Program-made: the position numbers and the translations under genes
Assembly: GCF_006716745.1 (NCBI RefSeq)
Contig: NZ_VFPP01000001.1
Span: forward strand, 5,405,386 to 5,469,385
DNA from: Saccharothrix saharensis
GTDB lineage: Bacteria; Actinomycetota; Actinomycetes; Mycobacteriales; Pseudonocardiaceae
Reading direction: 5' to 3'
DNA length: 64,000 nucleotides
Notes under the pieces: model-generated
What the model saw: the letters and a program-made list of their open reading frames with translations, nothing else
Told to the model about the DNA's origin: nothing
The model's database searches: none
Shown: positions 18,444 through 26,246 of the stretch, piece after piece
Position numbering within the stretch: position 1 is the stretch's first letter
Layout: every line of letters begins with the position of its first letter

Positions 18444-19777
18444 GCCACACCTCCGAGCGGCAGCGTCGCGGCCAGCCCGGCGACCTGCAGGCCGTTCAAC
18501 GGGGTCAGCGTGATGTCGAGCTTGTCGGCCAGCGCCTTGAGCCGGTCGTCGGCGCGGTCGAGCTCGGTCGGCGTCCGCGCGCTCACCCGCACCATGCCGC
18601 GCAGGCCGACCTGGCCCTGCTCGCTGCTCGGGGAGATCGTCATGGACAGCGTCGAGGACAGCGCGCGCACGCCGGTCAGCGCGTTGAGGTTGTTGCGCAT
18701 GCCCTTGGACGGCCAGCCGGTGATCGCGTAGCTGGCGTGGCCCACGCCGCCCGCCGTCACGCCGGACCACTTCTCCCGCAACGACACCGAGGTGTTCGAC
18801 CCGGCCACCGAGGTCAGCTCGGCCGCCGAGATGCCCGCCCGGATCAGCTCGTCGGGGTCCAGCGGCCGGATCGACACGCCCGTCGACTCCAACGCGTTGC
18901 GCACGCGCGAGAGAGCGCCGATCAGCGCCCGGTGCGCGCCCACGACGCCGCCGCCGCGCTCCCGGATCGCCGCCGCGCACCGCCGCGGGTCCAGCCGCAC
19001 CGCGATCCACGTGGTCCGACGCGCCGCCGCGGGCAGCGGGCCGAGCACCTCCATGTAGGAGTTGAGCGCGGGCGAGTTCGAGGGCAGCGCCGCGCTGCCC
19101 GGGTAGCAGTGCCAGATCACCGAGATCGCGTCGAGCACCACACCGCGGTCCTCCAACGTCGGCGCCAGCGCGCCGAGCGGCAACGACGGCGCGCTGCCCA
19201 CCGCGGTGATCAGACCCGGCGCCGGGTCGACCAGCAGCACGGCGGTCCACGCGCCCTGGTGCCAGGCCATGCCCAGCGGACGGCGCTCGTGGTCGACGCC
19301 CCGGGCCACCACCAGGTCCGGCACGGCCAGGCGCAGCAACGCCACCCGCGGGTCGTCCGGGCCGATGACCGAGGACTCCTCCTCCGACGGCGGCTTCATC
19401 TCCACCGGGCCGGTGCGCTTGGCCGTGCGGCCGTGCGAGCGGAACGCGTAGCGGAACACCAGGCCGATCCACTGGGTCAGCCAGCGACCCCGGGACCGGG
19501 TGAACGCCAGGATCAACGCGATCAGCACGATGCCGCCCGCGACGTACATCGGCACGGGCGCGACGCCGTCACCGGTCGCGCCGACCGCGATCAGGACCAG
19601 GCCGACCGCGACGCCGACCTCGAGGACAACCAGGTTGGCGACCGGCAGCGAGCCCAGGCTCGCGCCCGCGGTGCGGCGGCGCGCCCGGAGCAGCGCGGCG
19701 CGCACGGCGCCACCTGCCGCCTGCGCGCGTCCCATGGCGGGATTGGGTTGGCCCGGATGTGGGGTGGTCACGGACAT
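18440..19777 (-). CDS. eccE: Type VII secretion protein EccE
   Basis: A 445-aa EccE-type protein, a peripheral part of the ESX membrane complex. Two adjacent membrane helices near residues 50-100 (VANLVVLEVGVAVGLVLIAV and YVAGGIVLIALILAF) are followed by a large soluble domain. The placement of WHCYPGSAALPSNSP and ARRTTWIAVRLDPRRCAAAI within a long cytosolic region fits the family. ATG 19777 is the natural start. It is divergent from eccB across 129 nt. Classical mycobacterial ESX-4 lacks eccE, so its presence here is notable. Confidence 0.83.
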   Translation of the reverse strand: MSVTTPHPGQPNPAMGRAQAAGGAVRAALLRARRRTAGASLGSLPVANLVVLEVGVAVGLVLIAVGATGDGVAPVPMYVAGGIVLIALILAFTRSRGRWLTQWIGLVFRYAFRSHGRTAKRTGPVEMKPPSEEESSVIGPDDPRVALLRLAVPDLVVARGVDHERRPLGMAWHQGAWTAVLLVDPAPGLITAVGSAPSLPLGALAPTLEDRGVVLDAISVIWHCYPGSAALPSNSPALNSYMEVLGPLPAAARRTTWIAVRLDPRRCAAAIRERGGGVVGAHRALIGALSRVRNALESTGVSIRPLDPDELIRAGISAAELTSVAGSNTSVSLREKWSGVTAGGVGHASYAITGWPSKGMRNNLNALTGVRALSSTLSMTISPSSEQGQVGLRGMVRVSARTPTELDRADDRLKALADKLDITLTPLNGLQVAGLAATLPLGGVA

Positions 19778-19906
19778 CCGCTCTGGTTCTCTTTCCGTCG
19801 GCGTGCGCCGGGTGGACCGACCGGGTCTGACCAACCCGCACACGGACCACCCGCCGTCCGGCTATCGTGCAGACCGTACCGCGACTGGGAGAGCAGCGAG
19901 CCGAGA

Positions 19907-21547
19907 ATGGCATCAACACCCACCACCAAGTCACAGGTCCAGGCCTACCGCTTCGTGCTGCGCAGGATGCAGTCCGCCCTGGTGCGCAGAGACGCGGTGA
20001 TGCTGCACGACCCGATGCGCACGCACTCGCGCGCGACCGCGGTGGGCGTCCTGCTCGGCGTCATCGGGTTGCTCGGCTTCCTGATCTTCGGCTTCTTCTC
20101 GCCGGACCCGCAGGTCGACGACCAGACGCAGATCGCGATCTCCAAGGAGACCGGCCAGGTCTACGTCGTGCACACGGTCGGCTCGAACAAGACGCTGATC
20201 CCGATGACCAACCTCGCGTCCGCCCGGCTGCTGCTGCTCCAGCGGTCCAACCCGGACAAGGGGCAGGCGGCGGTCTCGGGTGGTGACGCGGCGGCGGGCC
20301 AGGTCAACGCGGGACCGCAGGTCGCGGGCGGTGAGCCGAAGCTGGTCAGCGAGAAGGCACTGGCGAAGCTGCCCAAGGGGCGGCTGACGGGCATCCCGGA
20401 CGGGCCGGACGTGCTGCCCAAGCCCGCCGACCGCATCGGGCCGGACTGGTCGGTGTGCGACACGCTGCAGCTGGACGAGTCGCTGAACGACCCGTCCGCG
20501 CCGGGCAAGTTCACCACCACCGTCCTCGCGGGCTACAGCGGCGGCGGCGAGCTGCTCGACGGCAACCGGGCCCTGCTGGTGCGCGCGGGCACCGACGACA
20601 AGCAGGCGTACCTGATCTACAAGGCCCCGGTGAACTCGAAGATCACCTCGACGTCCACCGTGCGGGCCAAGGTCGACCTGACCAACGCCGAGGTGCGCAC
20701 CGCGCTCAACCTGAGCCAGAAGAAGCCGCGCGCGATCAGCTCCGGCCTGCTCAACGCGATCCCCGAGGCGAAGCCGTTGGTGGCGCCCGAGATCCCGGGC
20801 CGCGGCCAGAACGTGAACTACGTGCAGAACGAGAACCTGAAGATCGGCGCGGTCATCGAGGTCCGCCGCTCCGGTGCGGAGTCCGAGTTCCACGTGGTGC
20901 TCAAGGACGGCCTGCAGAAGATCAGCCGGGCCGCGGCCGACCTGCTGCGCGCGGCCTACGCCCAGGGCGCGGAACCCAAGCTGGTCGACATCGCGCGCAC
21001 CAACGACGCGCCGACCGTGGACCAGCTCGACTTCGACGACTACCCGCCGGACGTGCCCGAGGTGCTGGAGCCGAACCAGAACAACCGGGTGATCTGCCTG
21101 GGCTGGCAGGCGCAGAACGTGACGTCGGACAACAAGTCGCAGCACACCAAGGTGACCATCGCGCCGTCCCTGCCGATCCCGTCGAACGTGGTGCCGGTGG
21201 AGATCAACCAGGTGGGCGCGACCGGTGAGGTCGTCAGCCAGTTCGTGATGGCGCCGGGCAAGTCGGCCGTGGTGCGCAGCGCGACGTCCACCCAGGACTT
21301 CGACAGCGGTCCGATCCACCTGATCACCGGCCGCGGCGTCAAGTACGGCGTCCCGGACGTCACCACCAGCGGCGCGCTCGGGCTCGGCGCGGACGGGTTC
21401 TCGCCCGGACCGGAGTCGATCCTGCGGCTGCTGCCCAACGGGCCGCAGCTCAACCGCAACGACGCCTCCCGCAGCTGGGACTCGATCCCCGTGCCGAAGA
21501 ACAACGGCGTGCTGCCCGAGGAGAAGGCCGGGAAGCAGGGCGGCTGA
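19907..21547 (+). CDS. eccB: Type VII secretion protein EccB
   Basis: A 546-aa EccB. The family N-terminus is exact (TPTTKSQVQAYRFVLRRMQS), with one membrane helix at about residues 45-65 (AVGVLLGVIGLLGFLIFGFF) and a large periplasmic region of degenerate repeats. The membrane-distal region includes a paired cysteine pattern (Cys in DWSVCDTLQ and in NNRVICLGW), as is usual. EccB links the inner-membrane complex to the outside. The ATG at 19907 is chosen by homology; the open frame extends far upstream only as a shadow of eccE. Confidence 0.93.
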   Translation: MASTPTTKSQVQAYRFVLRRMQSALVRRDAVMLHDPMRTHSRATAVGVLLGVIGLLGFLIFGFFSPDPQVDDQTQIAISKETGQVYVVHTVGSNKTLIPMTNLASARLLLLQRSNPDKGQAAVSGGDAAAGQVNAGPQVAGGEPKLVSEKALAKLPKGRLTGIPDGPDVLPKPADRIGPDWSVCDTLQLDESLNDPSAPGKFTTTVLAGYSGGGELLDGNRALLVRAGTDDKQAYLIYKAPVNSKITSTSTVRAKVDLTNAEVRTALNLSQKKPRAISSGLLNAIPEAKPLVAPEIPGRGQNVNYVQNENLKIGAVIEVRRSGAESEFHVVLKDGLQKISRAAADLLRAAYAQGAEPKLVDIARTNDAPTVDQLDFDDYPPDVPEVLEPNQNNRVICLGWQAQNVTSDNKSQHTKVTIAPSLPIPSNVVPVEINQVGATGEVVSQFVMAPGKSAVVRSATSTQDFDSGPIHLITGRGVKYGVPDVTTSGALGLGADGFSPGPESILRLLPNGPQLNRNDASRSWDSIPVPKNNGVLPEEKAGKQGG

Positions 21548-21570
21548 CTTTCCGGTGCTGAGCCCTTCGG

Positions 21571-21594
21571 GGGAACCGGCGTGTGCCGGTTCCC
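21571..21594 (+). terminator. Hairpin between eccB and the downstream substrate pair
   Basis: A perfect 10-bp stem (21571-21580 with 21585-21594) and a 4-nt loop, without a clear T-run. It is a possible attenuator separating eccB from the 21620 gene. Confidence 0.5.
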
Positions 21595-21619
21595 GTCAGA
21601 GGGTGCAGGAGGTGTCGGG

Positions 21620-21976
21620 GTGAACGAGGTCACACGCGGGCCGGCGGGCGGCGGGCAGGTTGCGGTCGACCCGCGCCGGCTCGAGCTGTACGCGCGGCGC
21701 GTCGAGGAGGCGGCCGAGGAGCTGACCCGTGCGCGGGCCGAGCTGCGGGACGCGCCGATGGGCCCCCGGAGCTTCGGCGAGCTGGGGCGCACCCTGCGCA
21801 GCGCCGAGGCGTACGGCCGGGCCGCCGGGCTGCTGCACCAGCAGCTCGACCGGGCGTGCGAGGTGCTGACGTCCGCGGCGAAGGGCCTGCACGACGTGGC
21901 CGAGCACTACGGCGCCCAGGACGACGACGCGGTGGCGTTGATCAAGGCGATCGACCGGCGGGCGGGGTTGGGCTGA
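21620..21976 (+). CDS. Small T7SS substrate-like protein (EspC/WXG100-like partner)
   Basis: A 118-aa helical protein with a helix-turn-helix layout: VDPRRLELYARRVEEAAEEL, a turn around GPRSFGELG, then YGRAAGLLHQQLDRACEVL. It lacks a WXG motif but ends with HYGAQD, giving a YxxxD motif at residues 97-101, the general ESX secretion signal. GTG 21620 has AGGAGG 7 nt upstream. It overlaps the next gene (TGATG), which encodes a larger WXG-containing protein, so the two may form a co-secreted heterodimer. This is inferred from family architecture. Confidence 0.75.
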   Translation: MNEVTRGPAGGGQVAVDPRRLELYARRVEEAAEELTRARAELRDAPMGPRSFGELGRTLRSAEAYGRAAGLLHQQLDRACEVLTSAAKGLHDVAEHYGAQDDDAVALIKAIDRRAGLG

Positions 21977-23058
21977 TGCGGGGCAAGGACGGCAGGCAGA
22001 TCGCCGCCGAGGTCGGGCCGGAGCTGGACTACCTGTCCGGGATCAGCAGGCGGCTCGGCGTGCGCGACCTCGTGGCCGACTACTTCGCGCCCGTCGTGGG
22101 CGACTGGAACGACCTGCACGAGGAGGCGGAGCGCTGGCGCAAGGCCGGGTTGGTCGCCGAGCACGTGACGCGTGACCTGACCAAGCCGCTGGGCAAGCTC
22201 GACTCGGCGTGGCAGGGCAAGGACGCGGACTCGTTCGTGGAGCACATGCGGGAGGTCGGCCTGGCCGGGCACGACATGTCCGACGCGATGCACGCGATGA
22301 GCGAGGCGTTGGACCAGACCGCCGAGGGCATCCGCGGGATCGTGCAGGACATGTCCCGGGTGTTCGCCGAGGCGGCCGACGCGGTGTCCGGCGCGGCGGC
22401 GTTGCCGGTGGACGGCGACCGGCGCGTGGTGGAGGCGTTGGACGAGCTGCACGACCCGGCGAAGGAGCTGCACGAGTCGGTGCGGGACGTGCTGGAGGCG
22501 TTCCTGCGGCTGTGCGAGGGGGTGTCGGGCTCGGACGACTTCGCCGACGTGAAGATGGAGCACCGCTACCCCGAGCGGAACTGGTCGTACACCCCGCCCG
22601 TGAAGCCGACCGCGCCGGAGCCGCCGGCCACCACGCCTCCGGCGGAGACGAAGCCGGCCGCGTCCGGTGGGGCCGGGTCCGGATCGGGCGGTGGCGGTGT
22701 GCCCGGTGGCGGCGGTGGCGGTGTGCCCGGTGGTGGCGGTGGCGTGCCCGGCGGTGGTGGTGTGCCGGGCGGTGAGCACGCGGAGCGGTTGCAGCAGGGC
22801 GGGTCGACCGGGGTGTCCGAGCCCCGTCCCGCGGAGCCCGGGGCACGTCCGGCGGCGGCCGCGGCGGCGGGCCCGTCCGGTCCGCCCGCGGCCGGCGGCA
22901 CCGGGATGATGGGCGCGGGGATGATGGGCGGCATGGGCGCGGGCGGCCAGCAGGGCGGCGACAAGGACCACAAGTCGAAGGTCCAGCTCGCGGGCTCGAC
23001 CGAGCAGGTGTTCGGCAAGCCCAAGAAGTCCGCACCACCCGTCCTGGGCGAGGACTGA
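21976..23058 (+). CDS. WXG-domain T7SS substrate-like protein with Gly/Pro/Met-rich tail
   Basis: A 360-aa protein. The helical N-terminal half has W79-Q-G81 (LDSAWQGKDADSF), matching the WXG turn. Residues of about 200-265 are a low-complexity Pro/Gly linker with repeats of GGGGVPG. The C-terminus is Met/Gly-rich (GMMGAGMMGGMGAGGQQGG) and ends SAPPVLGED. The 937-aa protein at 50402 has the same tail plan, so the two are probably one substrate class. It is translationally coupled to its small partner upstream. Confidence 0.75.
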   Translation: MRGKDGRQIAAEVGPELDYLSGISRRLGVRDLVADYFAPVVGDWNDLHEEAERWRKAGLVAEHVTRDLTKPLGKLDSAWQGKDADSFVEHMREVGLAGHDMSDAMHAMSEALDQTAEGIRGIVQDMSRVFAEAADAVSGAAALPVDGDRRVVEALDELHDPAKELHESVRDVLEAFLRLCEGVSGSDDFADVKMEHRYPERNWSYTPPVKPTAPEPPATTPPAETKPAASGGAGSGSGGGGVPGGGGGGVPGGGGGVPGGGGVPGGEHAERLQQGGSTGVSEPRPAEPGARPAAAAAAGPSGPPAAGGTGMMGAGMMGGMGAGGQQGGDKDHKSKVQLAGSTEQVFGKPKKSAPPVLGED

Positions 23059-23065
23059 GCTGTCC

Positions 23066-23105
23066 GAGCGTTGAACTCACGGGCCTGGACGTAGGACTCA
23101 CGAGG
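23066..23105 (+). repeat. Dispersed 40-bp intergenic repeat, copy 1
   Basis: GAGCGTTGAACTCACGGG followed by CCTGGACGT and GACTC aligns over about 40 nt with the right arm of the long inverted repeat at 58441-58480. Both copies lie directly downstream of a plus-strand stop codon. Confidence 0.6.
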
Positions 23106-23132
23106 AAGGGCCGCCCGTCGGGCGGCCCTTCC
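23104..23132. terminator. Bidirectional terminator between converging genes
   Basis: A perfect 13-bp stem (23104-23116 with 23120-23132) and a 3-nt loop, placed between the plus-strand WXG protein gene and the minus-strand mycP. It would serve both transcripts. Confidence 0.7.
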
Positions 23133-23136
23133 GGCG

Positions 23137-24561
23137 TCAGATCGTCGAGCGCCTGGGTGGTGCGAGGGCGCGGCGGGCGCGGTTGCGGTTCACGGTGTGG
23201 ACGATGAACAGGGTCAGCAGGAGCAGGCCGACGCCCGCGCCCGTGCCCGACAGCGCCACGATCATCGGTGTGCTGCTCGGCGGGTTCAGCGGACCCAGGT
23301 TGGTGATCAGCTGCTCCGGCGTGGTGGGCTTCGCGCCCGGCCGCTCGGACGGCAGCTCGGCGGTCAGCGCGGCCACCGGGTTGATCATCCCGTAGCCGAC
23401 CTTGTGGTCGCGGCCGTTCGGGTTGCCCGGGTGCTGCGCGGTCGCCTTGATCCGGTCCATCACCTGCCGCGCCTTCAGGTCCGGGAACCGCTGGCGCACC
23501 AGCGCGACCACGCCGGCCACGTACGGCGAGGCGAAGCTCGTGCCCTGGATGGCGGTGAGCCGCTTGTTCTCGTCGGAGTTCGCGTCGGTCAGGCCCTGGC
23601 CGCGCGGGTCGAGGGTGACGATGTTCTCGCCGGGCGCGGCCACGCTGACCCACGGGCCCCACACGGAGAACGACGACACCTCGCCGTCCATGTTCATCGA
23701 CGCCACCGACAGGACGTTGTCGGCGTACCAGGGCGGCGACGCGACCACGTTGACCGTGTTCGGGTCCTGGTTGTCGTTCTGGCCCTGGCAGCCGCCCTTG
23801 GAGTCGATGTTGCCCGCGGCGGTCACGATGACGACGTCCTTGTCGTTCACCGCCCAGTCGATCGCGGCCTGCAGCTCGCGTTCCTGGTCGCTGGGCGCGC
23901 TCGGGGCCGCGCACGCGGTCAGCGAGATGTTGATGACCTGCGCGCCCTGGTCGACGGCGGAGATGATGGCCTTGGCCAGCGTGGCGACCTTGCCCGCGGA
24001 GTCCCGGTTGTCCTTCTTGGCCGGGTCCTCGTACTTGAAGTGGTTGCTGGTCTGCCGGAACGCCAGCACGGTGGCCTCGGGCGCGGCGCCGATGAACCCG
24101 GTCTGCTCGTCCTTGCTGGCCGCCGCGACGCCCGCCACCTCGGTGCCGTGGCCGTCGCAGTCGTCGTTGCCCTTCTTCTCGGTCTCGACGTAGTCGCCGG
24201 CCGGGATGACGCGGCCCTGCAGCCGCGGGTGGGTGTTGACGCCGGTGTCGATGATCGCGAGCTTGATGTCCTTGCCGGTGGCGAAGCGGTGCGCCTCCTC
24301 CAGCCGGAGCTGCATCTGGCCCCACGGCTTGTTCGGGATCGGGCGGTTGCCCGTGCCCGAGGTCACGCACTCGGTCTTCTTCTGGTAGTCGACGTCTTCC
24401 TTGGGCGCCTCGGGCGGGCGCAGGAACGACCGGTCCACCGGCGGCGGCTGCGAGTTCGGCCGGGCGTTGGCGTTCGTCGTGGACGGCTGGGCGTACGCGC
24501 CGGGTGCGGTCACCAGGGTGACCGCGGCCGCGGTCAGCGCGGCGATCTTGCGGATGCGCAT
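23137..24561 (-). CDS. mycP: Mycosin, membrane-anchored T7SS serine protease
   Basis: A 474-aa mycosin. It has a signal peptide (residues 1-24, cut near AYA-Q) and a subtilisin domain with Asp105 (LAIIDTGVNTHP), His138 (DGHGTEVAG), oxyanion Asn251 (TAAGN) and Ser342 (GTSFASPYVAG). A C-terminal membrane helix (MIVALSGTGAGVGLLLLTLF) ends with an Arg-rich tail. Mycosins stabilise the ESX membrane complex and can process substrates. The gene is 7 nt downstream of eccD in the same operon. Confidence 0.94.
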   Translation of the reverse strand: MRIRKIAALTAAAVTLVTAPGAYAQPSTTNANARPNSQPPPVDRSFLRPPEAPKEDVDYQKKTECVTSGTGNRPIPNKPWGQMQLRLEEAHRFATGKDIKLAIIDTGVNTHPRLQGRVIPAGDYVETEKKGNDDCDGHGTEVAGVAAASKDEQTGFIGAAPEATVLAFRQTSNHFKYEDPAKKDNRDSAGKVATLAKAIISAVDQGAQVINISLTACAAPSAPSDQERELQAAIDWAVNDKDVVIVTAAGNIDSKGGCQGQNDNQDPNTVNVVASPPWYADNVLSVASMNMDGEVSSFSVWGPWVSVAAPGENIVTLDPRGQGLTDANSDENKRLTAIQGTSFASPYVAGVVALVRQRFPDLKARQVMDRIKATAQHPGNPNGRDHKVGYGMINPVAALTAELPSERPGAKPTTPEQLITNLGPLNPPSSTPMIVALSGTGAGVGLLLLTLFIVHTVNRNRARRALAPPRRSTI

Positions 24562-24568
24562 CGGGTCC

Positions 24569-25963
24569 TCACGCGGGGATGAGCTGGCGCATGGCCACGT
24601 ACAGGTCCATCACCGCCAGCGCCAGCGGCAGCACCGCGGCGATCAGGATGGCTTCCAGCACGTCGACCGTGCGGCGCAGCACCGGGGAGAACTTCTGGTT
24701 GGGGAAGATCACGCCGAGCACCAGGGCGGCCGCGCCGACGATCACCAGGGCGCCGAACACGTACAGCAGCCGGTCTCCCGGCGACGACTCCACCAGCCAC
24801 CCGAGCAGCACGCCCGCGCCCGCGACCATGCCGCTGACCAGCAGCGCCACCGCCTGCGCGCCGTTGGCGTACGCGCGGCCCCGCAGCAGCAGCACCAACG
24901 TCACCACGATCGCCAGCAGCGGGCCCCAGATGGTGCCGTCGCCCGCGGCGATCACGGCGAACAGGGCGGCCGTGCCGCCACAGCCGATGATCATGCCGGT
25001 CAGGTACTCGTGCGCGTTCGCGGTGCGCCGCTCGATCACCGAGTACTCCGGGAAACCGGTGTCCTCCTTGAGGTCCTCCGCGCTGCCCGGCACGGTCGGC
25101 AGCGGCAGCTTGGCCAGCTGGATCGTCAACCGGGGCAGCACGGACAGCGCCGCCAGCGAGACCGCCGCGGTGCCCGCCGCGATGCCCTGCACGGGGTGGT
25201 CGACGAAGATGCCGATCAGGAACGCGAGGGCGCTCAGCGCGCCGGCCGTGGCGGCGGCGATGAACACCGTGATGCCCCGGCCGATCAGCAGGATCGCGGC
25301 CGAGGCGAAGATCAGCACCAGCACGCTGGCCAGCAGCAGGCTCGGCCGGCCGATCGGACCGGGCACGATGTAGAGGCCGGCGACGTAGGCCATGGGCAGG
25401 CCGCCCGCCGCCGCGACCAGCACGCCCGTGCCGGTCGCGGAGTAGGACCGGGCCACCACCGCGCCCGCCGCGATGGCGACGACGGCGAGGACGCCCGCGC
25501 AGATGGCGGGCGCGAGGTTGCCGCCGCCCGCGAGCGGACCGGCCATCAGCACCGCGACCGCGGCCGTGATGAGCGCCAGCGCGCCCGCGAGGTGGCCGTA
25601 GCGCCGCGCCGTGTCCTTGGTCCACGGGCGGAAGCTGTCCGGGTCCGACTCGGCGATCGCGTCGACCACGTCGTCGTACAGCGGGGGCGGCGGGTTCTCG
25701 TTGCGCTTGCGCAGCTGCAGGAGCTCGCCGTCGACCACGCCGAGCGAGGCCAGCGTGCGGCTGGGGTCCAGCGGGGCGTCGCCCAGCTTGGCCAGCGCCC
25801 AGCCGCCGTGCCGCACGCCACCGTCCGGAGTGGCCTCCTTGGCCATGTCCAGCAGCATCGGCAGCAGGTCGGCCACCGCGACGTCGGCGGGCAGCGCGAC
25901 GTCGATACGCGTTCGCGGCGCAACCACCGTCACCCGGCTGAACACCGTCGTACCGGTCGCCAC
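24569..25963 (-). CDS. eccD: Type VII secretion integral membrane protein EccD
   Basis: A 464-aa EccD. An N-terminal ubiquitin-like (YukD) domain occupies residues 1-90 (TVVAPRTRIDVALPADVAVA), followed by a short linker and eleven or so membrane helices forming the ESX membrane vestibule. Helix-rich stretches such as ITVFIAAATAGALSALAFLI and the final LAVMDLYVAMRQL are visible. It is divergent from eccC across 283 nt that contain no gene and should hold both promoters. In Mycobacterium ESX-4 the same eccC/eccD divergence is seen. Confidence 0.94.
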   Translation of the reverse strand: MATGTTVFSRVTVVAPRTRIDVALPADVAVADLLPMLLDMAKEATPDGGVRHGGWALAKLGDAPLDPSRTLASLGVVDGELLQLRKRNENPPPPLYDDVVDAIAESDPDSFRPWTKDTARRYGHLAGALALITAAVAVLMAGPLAGGGNLAPAICAGVLAVVAIAAGAVVARSYSATGTGVLVAAAGGLPMAYVAGLYIVPGPIGRPSLLLASVLVLIFASAAILLIGRGITVFIAAATAGALSALAFLIGIFVDHPVQGIAAGTAAVSLAALSVLPRLTIQLAKLPLPTVPGSAEDLKEDTGFPEYSVIERRTANAHEYLTGMIIGCGGTAALFAVIAAGDGTIWGPLLAIVVTLVLLLRGRAYANGAQAVALLVSGMVAGAGVLLGWLVESSPGDRLLYVFGALVIVGAAALVLGVIFPNQKFSPVLRRTVDVLEAILIAAVLPLALAVMDLYVAMRQLIPA

Positions 25964-26246
25964 CAGCGCCCCCTAATGTCCTGATCAGTGTGTGCCGTGG
26001 TCCGCCCCGACCTTATTGGTCCGGTCGGACGCGGTTCGGTCCGCCCCTGGCGGAGCAGACCCAGTATGGGGCCGGGGGCCGCCGTGGCACGGCCGTTCCG
26101 CGCAACACGTCGGCCGCGGATTTCACCGACCCCCCGTCGTGCGGGGTTCCGATGCGCCATAGTGTCGGTGCGACTGTGGCGGGCCGAGGCAGTGGAGCGC
26201 AGTCGGGGTGTTGGTTTCTGGATCGACCTGAAGAGGTGCCTGTTAG

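Noticed and set aside
18398-19906. Long N-terminal extension of the EccB frame
   Set aside because: The extra 503 codons overlap eccE antisense and show shadow composition; the family N-terminus begins at ATG 19907.
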